64,000 nt of DNA from Symbiodinium natans. Lineage: Eukaryota; Sar; Dinophyceae; Suessiales; Symbiodiniaceae. Below, one piece after another: positions 57,397-64,000 of this stretch (its first letter is position 1; every line of letters begins with the position of its first letter). The position numbers and the translations under genes were made by a program. The notes beneath the pieces are model-generated. The model made no database searches. It had not been told where the DNA came from and saw only the letters and a list, made by a program, of their open reading frames with translations. The stretch is from contig CAJNDS010002419.1 in assembly GCA_905221605.1 (NCBI GenBank), positions 309,650 through 373,649 of the forward strand. Reading direction: 5' to 3'.

Positions 57397-57505
57397 TAGA
57401 CACCCTCAGTTTCGCCTGTTCATGCGACCCTTGCTAAAGGCAAGAAGGCCCTGCTTTCAGGTGTTGCCGGCAGCCTCAGTCCGTGCTTAAAAGGGTTGAA
57501 CCAGG

Positions 57506-58165
57506 GCAAGAAGCAGGACATGCAAGCAGGACAAACAAGCAGGACAACTTCAACGGGACAAGGAGGAGATGCGAGCAGGACAGGACTCCGGACAAGCAGG
57601 ACAATCGGGACAGCAGGACAACCGCGACAAATACACGTGGCATGCCATAGCGAGACTGTCGCGGACACGTGTGCTAAAGGGGCGTGGCTTCCGCATTTTT
57701 GCGCATTCTTCTGCATTCACCCGCGTTCTCCCGCGTCTTCCCACACGTTGCAGATTTGTCCCCTTTGTCCCGCATGGTTCCGGATTGCCATGCCAAGCGG
57801 AAAAGCAACATTCAAAGTAGGAGAAGCAGGACAAACAAACAAGACAAGCAGGACAAACAGGACAGACTCGACAAGCAGGACAAGCAGGACAAACAAGCAA
57901 GACAAACCAGGGCAAGCAAAGCAGGACACGCAACCAAGTAAAGGCAGGAGTAGCCGGGCAAGCCAGCAGGACGAGCAACAAATAAGCAGGACAAGCCAAT
58001 GCCAGCAGGACAAGCAGGAAGGACAAGAAGGACAAGAAGAACAAGCAGGACAAGCAGGACAAGCCAGCAGCCAGCAGGACGTCAGCTCGACAAGCAGAAC
58101 AAAAAAGCAGGATAAGAAGGACAAGAAGGACAAGCGGGACAAGCAGGACAAACAGGCAAGCAAGC
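57506..58165 (+). repeat. Degenerate (GGACAAGCA)n minisatellite
   Basis: Units such as ggacaagca and ggacaaacaagca repeat at 57506-57615 and 57830-58165, with a unique insert between (about 57620-57825). A 249-codon + frame through it (DKQDKQ, SRTSRT) reflects repeat length divisible by three and is probably not a gene. Confidence 0.85.
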
Positions 58166-58473
58166 AACCCGGGTCATCTCCCCCTCCTGCCCGCCCCCAA
58201 CAAAAAAACCAATCCGCCCCCAACAAAAAACCAATCCGGTCCTAGAAGCCAATCGCGCGTACTGGTACTAGACGCTAAAAACCCCGAAGCCAAAGTATAT
58301 TTCGGATGAATATTTCTGTCGGCGTGGCGCCTGGATGATGATCTGCTACTAATTGCTTAAGAACCCCGAAAAAATAAAAGTATTCTTCCTTGTTAAGGGC
58401 TCCAACGGCACGTAAACGCGCGCCGGCGACGCCCCGCCCACATCGGTATTTACAGTGTTTTCTGCGCCCTGCA

Positions 58474-58625
58474 GAGCATCCATGCCCGCACGATGAGAAC
58501 GTCCGTGTTACCAGTGCGTGCGAATGGCCAGGGCATCCATGCCCCCGCGATGAGAACGTCCGTGTTACCAGTGCGTGCGAATGGCCAGAGCATGCCAGAG
58601 CATCCATGCCCGCACGATGAGAACT
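58474..58625 (+). repeat. 57-bp tandem repeat, about 2.5 copies
   Basis: Units start at 58474 and 58531 with a partial unit from about 58588. Each reads catccatgcccgcacgatga, gaacgtccgtgttaccagtg, cgtgcgaatggccag. A diverged inverted relative lies at 50617-50720. Confidence 0.9.
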
Positions 58626-58977
58626 ATGAGAACGTCCGTCGAGACAAGAACTGGCTGAAGCTCTAAAATGTCTGGACCTCGACCGCCCTCATGTCGCCCA
58701 AACCCAGGCCCCAGCGCATTCTAGTCAATTTTTCCTTCGATTTTTTGTCCTCTGTACTCTCACCTTCCCTGACTCTCAAAGCTCAGAAATACTGCCCCTG
58801 CCACGTTATTTGCCGTTCCCGTCTACAACGCGGCGTTTTCGGCACGCGTTTACGCACCGTTGGAACGTTAATGAGGGTACTGTAGGGATTATTGTTTTTT
58901 TTTTTTAAATTCTTTTGGGGTTCTAAAGCAAATAGTAGTCTATGATGATCATATTGGGATGCAGAGATGATCTATGA

Positions 58978-58996
58978 TGACCTATGATGATGCTGG

Positions 58997-59034
<38 letters not shown>

Positions 59035-59036
59035 CG
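58978..59036 (+). repeat. (GAT)n trinucleotide tract
   Basis: About 14 GAT units near 58990-59031 with flanking interruptions. It gives poly-Asp on + and poly-His on -. Confidence 0.95.
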
Positions 59037-62000
59037 GAGGAGGATGGCGGTGACGATGACGATCGCAATGACAATCGATGGCGTGCTTGTTCGGGTCTAT
59101 CCTGCCAGCGACTGACGGAGCGACTGACAGAGATGTCGACATCCCAGGCCAGGAGCTATCGACATAAAGCAAGCCTTTGTTCAGGGATGCTCTGGGCCGC
59201 TTGGTATTGGCATGCGCAGATGTGAGCGAACCCACAGTGCGGCCCTGCAACGTTGGATCAAGATGGACTGCTTGCATGCCCCGTAAGGTTTGGTAATGAT
59301 ATTGAGGTGGGCATGTATTTTTCACAACTTGGCTGCGAGCCAGAATCTCGCCTTTGACCAAAGAAACGGGCCTCAAAGCATCAGGTGGCGAGTCGGAGTT
59401 TAGCGATTCGTAAAGTTCAGTCACACCACCCAGCCAAGGCACAGTGGCACTTCGATCCGCCTCTTTGATGCAGTTCTTGTTGGTGCTTTGCTGTTGGGGC
59501 TGGAAGCCCATGACCGAAACAGTTCAGGCACTTGCGGTTCCAAGCTTTAGCCAAGGAACCACAACCTGACTATACAGATTTTGGGCGAGAAAGACTGGTA
59601 CTGCGCCGAAGGCATTTGCAAGCACAATGCGCTTTGCACGCACCAGTGACTTCTTCCTGGCGGACGTTAGGCAACCCTCACACGATGGGAGCTGCGAGGG
59701 GCTTGCGCGACACGCCCATGAAGTTCGGCAGCAAGCATGCTTCGACTGCATTGTAAATGCATCGATTTTAACGCGACTGTGAATCTTAGGAACTTCCTGG
59801 ATCAGAGCATCCCCATCCCCAACACAGGTCATCAAGGTTTTCTGCATTCCCACCCCTGGGAACAGAATCGTCTCGCAGGACCCTTGGACAGGTCGTGCTA
59901 CAACCTCCGGCCAGGTTCAGTGTTGCGTCTTGGCATCAGGAAGCCTCACGGTTGAAAGTTTGGCGAGGATGATTCCAAGGTACATTCCCCCCGGTCACTG
60001 GCACTCCGTTGTCCCTGTGTGTCGAAGCTGCAACATTTCGTGCAGTGCGAAACTAATCGATTGTTGTGGCAGTCAGGAAAGGTGATTGTGTCTCCGCTCC
60101 TCAGATGCAACAAGCTCCCTCTGGGCAAGAAGCCTCAGCTCTTTGGTATACAGGCCCTTGGAAGTTCCCGTAGTCCTGAGGTGAATCTACGAGTGGCCAA
60201 TCTCCTTCATGCAAAATGGGTTTGTGAGGCCGAGCATTACGGCATTCATGCAGTTTCGTAGTTTCATCGCAGCTTTCTCAACCAGCCCGCCACAGACCTC
60301 TTGAATCTCTTGAAGGTGATGTTTGCCAAGATGATGAGTGTTGCCCGCGGTCAGGACACTTTGTGCGCAGCGCGGGGGCCCAGTTAGTGTCAAGATTGCC
60401 GGCAGAGCGGCAGCTTGCATTGCACGATGTTGTGACAGGTGCGCCCCCCTGACTTTTGCGGTACCGGGATATCTGACGCAATGAAGCAGCAGGACTGAGC
60501 CGTTCGCAAAGAGAATCGCTCGGTGTTTTGATGCGTGCCTACTCTGCCTTACGGAGCAGCCGCAGGCGGCGCTATGCCTTGACCTGGAGTCATGTTGGTG
60601 CCATCCGCCTCGCTGCGGCTTGCTACAACATTCCACTTTGCATGCTGCCTCTGGAGTCTCCAGTTTAAGGGCTATTATACCCCACTATACCCGATATTCA
60701 CCCCTTCAAATGGGCCCTTTCCAGTATGGGCTATTAGACCCTAAAATGCCCTATAACCCCTTTAAAGGGGCCTTTTTAGGGTTGATGGGGATGAGCCTTG
60801 ATGGCCCATCCTGGCTCGCCTCGAGAGGCTTTCCATTCGAGAAGGAGCGCTCCGACGGCCTCAGGCGCCCTCGACGGAATGTGCGGGGGGCAGTTCACGT
60901 GCGATGTGCATCTCTGGTGCGGACTTGAATAGCTCCTCTGTCTCAGGGACGAGGAGTGGAAGCAGGATAGCTCCACCGGATGAACATGATGCGCACTCTG
61001 ATCTTGGTGAGGCTTGGTGCGACACTGGACTTCTTGAAGTGCAAGAAGTTCATGTGCGACCGCGACTTGCTGCACCAAGACGGAACGGAACCGCTCTCAG
61101 GTCACAACCGGTTGACACAGTCGCAGGCAGTTGCACAGGGTCTTGTAGGCAACTGCCCGGTCAGTGATTGCCAAGATGCTGCTCTGGCGAGGTCGTCGTG
61201 AGCCCGCTCGTGTGGGGGACCTCAGAGGTCTCTACAGGCTCATGCTGTGGCTGCACCCATGTGCTCTCCTAACGAAGGTTACGGATAGCGTAAGATAAGG
61301 TGCCCGAGCCCTCGGGCCCTGAGCCTAAAAGACTGAAATCCCAACCCGCCCTCAACTTCCCCCACAAAAGTCCTAAGCCCACGTTGAATAAGCACGTGCC
61401 ATGGCCAGCAGCAACACCAGCACACGCTACAGCAACCTTCTTGCGCTGGCTCATTCTGGCTCGAAGGAGTGGAGAATGTATCAGACGTGTAGGATGTCCG
61501 TTAGCGAGTGCTGAAATGGAACCGCTGGACACGAATGACACGCGACTCTGAGTTTGATGAGCAGAAGCGCAGATTCCAGGATGCGAACGCCAGGGAACAG
61601 CAGCTTCGACCAGCACTTGAGAGCTAATGAGAGCTACCGACAAGGCACCGTGACATCATGTGACATCACCTTCGCATTCTCGTTCAGGCAGCTGCTCATC
61701 GCACTCAAAATGGCTGGCGAGGCAAGGTGTGCTGCATCCGCTGTGCGTTCTTCTCTCTGAAAGCCTCCCTACGCTTCCCATTCGGTCTCCGCATCGGGTC
61801 TCCGAGTCCTCTCAAGGCTGACACGAAGCCTCACGGGACGGAGTCCAGCCACACAGCGCCGCTCTTAAGTCAGGTGTACTGCATCGCGGAGCTTGTATGT
61901 AAAAGTACAAGTTGTTTCACCATGCTGTCAAGTCCCTAAAGTCATATTCTAAATCCAGTGTGCTAATGTAGCCGCCGGCCACGTGTCCTGAACCTGAACT

Positions 62001-62119
62001 GCAGGGTGCAGAGGGTCAACGCCATCGCCACCGGCACCATCACAACTGGAACGATTTGAGCTGGCGTGGAAAGATCGTCCTGTTCCTGCATCGGAAGTCG
62101 CTTGGCGTTCGTCGCTGCG
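59037..62119. other. No confident gene; possible isolated exons
   Basis: A + stretch at 61553-61625 after CTGAG reads FDEQKRRFQDANAREQQLRP, helical and coding-like but too short to assign. At 60660-60790 there is degenerate GGGCTATTA/CCCTATAACCCC palindromic text like that at 41600. Nothing else was recognised. Confidence 0.35.
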
Positions 62120-62146
62120 TTTTTTTTTTTTTTTTGGGGGGGGGGG
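62120..62146 (+). repeat. T16-G11 homopolymer junction
   Basis: Sixteen T followed directly by eleven G. A separate G15 run lies at 62650-62664. Confidence 0.95.
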
Positions 62147-62164
62147 CACAAGTTCATGGCAACT

Positions 62165-63299
62165 GCTGTTCCTTGTGATCTCTCGCCACAGTTTGGGTTG
62201 TTAGTGCGTGCTTCTTGGATCTTCGGCCACTGACTTGGCCGCGGGTAAGTGGTGTTTTGTTATTGGACTTTGCTGCATCCGGTTCCTGATCTAAACCTGG
62301 TCGAGAGGGTAGGAGGCCATTGCAAGCCGCAAGCCGGGTTGATTTGCGGTGTTCACCATGTCGTGGCGTCACGTGTTCTCAGGCAGGTGCATAACTTCAT
62401 CAGCAGCTGGGCACATTATACTGGTGCTGTCTCACCTGCCAAGCTCGGTCGGAGTTTTTGCAAGCATGAGCGCGTTGCAACATGTCAGGTGGCCTCATCG
62501 TGCTGGACGCGTTGCTCGTCATGGCAACACTGCAGATTCAGATGGAGGTTTTTGCCCTGGATGCTCAGCTGGACGGGGTTTGCCGTGGCTCTCGTGTACG
62601 TCTTTATGAGATCATCTTTTAGCATATCCTCTGACCAAGACTTTCTTGTGGGGGGGGGGGGGGGTGTGCATGTGTCACCCCGCTGCAGATCTGGCCTGGT
62701 TGTCTGGTTTAGTGAGGTTTAGTGTTTATAATGTGCGGATGAAAGGGGAGGGTGACAAGCAACGATGCTAGGAGACCTTGCCAGGCCAGCAACATTAACT
62801 TTTTAACTGATGGTCCCTCCAGGCTCATCCGTCCCGAATTGTAAACGCTTGAGCGCGCCACCACGCTAGCCGCTACGAGTGGTAGGTTTAAGTCGACCCT
62901 GCCGGGGTGAAGTCGTGCCAAGCCCATGTGCCGCAGTGTTTGTGCTTACTTTCCCATATCCCCAACATATCTTACATTTCATCATACCCAGAGTTTTGCG
63001 GTCTTGTAGTACTGTGCACATGGTTTTGGAACATTTCCGGATCCTTGCTTGTGCTGTAACCCCGAAGCCCAGAACCCTAACACAGAGAGGCCTCTCAACA
63101 ACCTCGCAAGGGGCTCTCAGAGACGCAGGGGCCTCCCAGGGGCCTCCGAAGAGTGTCCCGAGGCCTCCAGGCCCAGGTATTGTTCTTTATACCAAAAGGC
63201 CAGTAGTCTTGCCTCACCTCGCGCGGGCCTCGCGCAAGGTCGCGCGACCCTCGCGCAGGGCCAGAAATATGCCCCTCCCCAAAACAATGGATTTTCCTT
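62165..63299. other. No recognisable gene
   Basis: Open frames exist (62249-62722 and 62879 onward on +), but they show no domain and run into repeated text downstream. Confidence 0.4.
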
Positions 63300-63660
63300 C
63301 ACACTGCATGCGAAGTTGCTCAGCAGGGGCGAATCGGGGGAAGTCCCTCGGACCAAAGTTGCTCAGCAGGAGCGAGAATCATGCAGCAATGGCCGTAAAA
63401 CCATCCGAAAAACCATGTGCCCCTGCAGTTTCGCAATTAAAAACCGCTTACAAATGCTGTTTTCAGGCTTCTCAACCCACTGTGCACAGCTCCTGTGCCA
63501 TTTTTGTAAAAAGGCGCGAAAGCTCACAAAAGCCATGTGCCCCTGGGGTTTCGCTGTTGCTGGGCCGACTTTACACCGCCTGGGGTGACTTCCTTCCTCT
63601 GCCTTGTTTTGCTGTGTGCCGCAGGGGTTGGGCCAACTTTACACCGGGTGGGTCGAGATA
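63300..63660 (+). repeat. Degenerate internal duplications
   Basis: Several phrases recur within 360 bp: aagttgctcagcagg (63313, 63357), aaaRccatgtgcccctgSRG (about 63408, 63528) and gccRactttacaccg (63556, 63630). This suggests decayed tandem repeats and not coding DNA. Confidence 0.5.
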
Positions 63661-64000
63661 AACCCGGCGCTTGTAGCCGAGCCGGCCCGACGCGGGGTGT
63701 AGCGTGCCCGTCGCAGACGAAGGAGAAGCAAAGTCATATGTCGGTGCGATGTACAGCGCCACGTCATGAGTTCAGGAGGTAGGAGGGCTTCAGGAGGTTC
63801 ACGGAGGGTTCCATGGGGGCTGCAGGGGTTCCAGGTCGCCCTGTGCCATGGGAGCGGCACGCAGGACCCCGCCGGACAGGGGGGCGGGGACCTCATGGGA
63901 CCAGCTCTGCTTGTTCCAGACGCCGCACGATGCCCGAGGCGCAGAATGTTTCGTGCCCTGTGGCTGTTGATGACATCATATGACATCAGAAGGTGGATAG
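63661..64000. other. No recognisable gene
   Basis: GC-rich sequence with gttcaggaggt / cttcaggaggttc repeats near 63771-63800. No coding motif was seen. Confidence 0.4.

Larger units (their letters stand above)
52812..57500 (+). mobile_element. Non-LTR (LINE-type) retrotransposon with spliced-leader 5' end
   Basis: Order: SL relics, a short leader of about 30 bp, ORF1 (52877-54106), AP-type endonuclease and reverse transcriptase (54107-57396), then a short 3' flank. No LTRs and no integrase were seen. The 5' end lies directly against TTTAGGG repeats. The exact 3' end is unclear: there is no poly-A tail, and GGACAAGCA-type repeats begin about 110 bp after the stop. Catalytic motifs are intact, but one frameshift interrupts the endonuclease. 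Confidence 0.88.

Noticed and set aside
57496-58245. 249-codon + frame after the retrotransposon
   Set aside because: Built of GGACAAGCA repeats; composition (D, K, Q, S, R, T) mirrors the repeat, and no domain is visible.
62879-63661. 260-codon + frame
   Set aside because: Runs through internally duplicated sequence, Pro/Arg/Ser-rich with no motif; another frame is open over the same stretch.

Overview
This window reads as nuclear DNA of a dinoflagellate, most likely a photosynthetic one such as a Symbiodiniaceae member. Four things in the sequence support that. A full-length copy of the 22-nt dinoflagellate spliced leader is encoded at 52812-52833. Short TTTAGGG/CCCTAAA (plant/dinoflagellate-type telomeric) arrays are sprinkled through the whole window. 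Introns can be deduced from homology, and many have GC or GA donors with an AG|G acceptor. Every gene I can recognise lies on the + strand and is widely spaced. No rRNA, convincing tRNA, CRISPR array or bacterial operon structure was seen. All identifications come from reading translated sequence against remembered family motifs; no database search was run.

Layout, left to right: a protein-kinase glycine-loop exon (1.75 kb); a UDP-glycosyltransferase in one long exon (2.23-3.72 kb), possibly with a separate signal-peptide exon; two more kinase N-lobe exons (4.3 and 4.8 kb); an unrecognised multi-exon gene (5.8 to about 8.6 kb) with a perfect (CTG)20 tract; an ADCK2-like ABC1/UbiB atypical kinase in about seven exons (10.69-13.26 kb); a large M16 (insulysin/nardilysin-type) zinc metallopeptidase in more than 20 exons (14.27-22.08 kb); an intronless J-domain protein with a C-terminal membrane segment (25.30-25.77 kb); a kinase HRD exon (26.7 kb); two exons resembling helices F and G of a type-1 (microbial) rhodopsin (31.3-32.2 kb); an 870-bp minisatellite (35.8-36.7 kb); a kinase DFG exon (39.1 kb); a probably plastid-targeted DUF2358 plus alpha/beta-hydrolase gene (42.57-45.50 kb); an RS-domain gene end (46.3-46.6 kb); an AT-rich foreign-looking island (47.92-48.29 kb); the C-lobe of an eIF2-alpha-kinase-like kinase cut off by a MITE-like repeat (48.99-49.52 kb); and a non-LTR retrotransposon with ORF1, AP endonuclease and reverse transcriptase (52.8-57.4 kb), followed by repeat-rich DNA to the end.

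The genes do not form a pathway. Known family roles are separate: ER glycosylation (UGT), mitochondrial or plastid quinone/lipid homeostasis (ABC1 kinase), peptide degradation (M16), co-chaperone (J protein), light-driven ion transport or sensing (rhodopsin) and plastid lipid/ester hydrolysis (hydrolase). The most notable structure is how they are embedded. Kinase-domain pieces occur on one strand and largely in domain order across 47 kb with unrelated genes between them. The retroelement carries spliced-leader relics and sits directly beside telomere-like repeats. A short conserved motif (GCTARRCGGGTGGCAAAAAAA-like) recurs next to telomere-like arrays. A small family of terminal-inverted-repeat elements occupies introns and truncates an exon.
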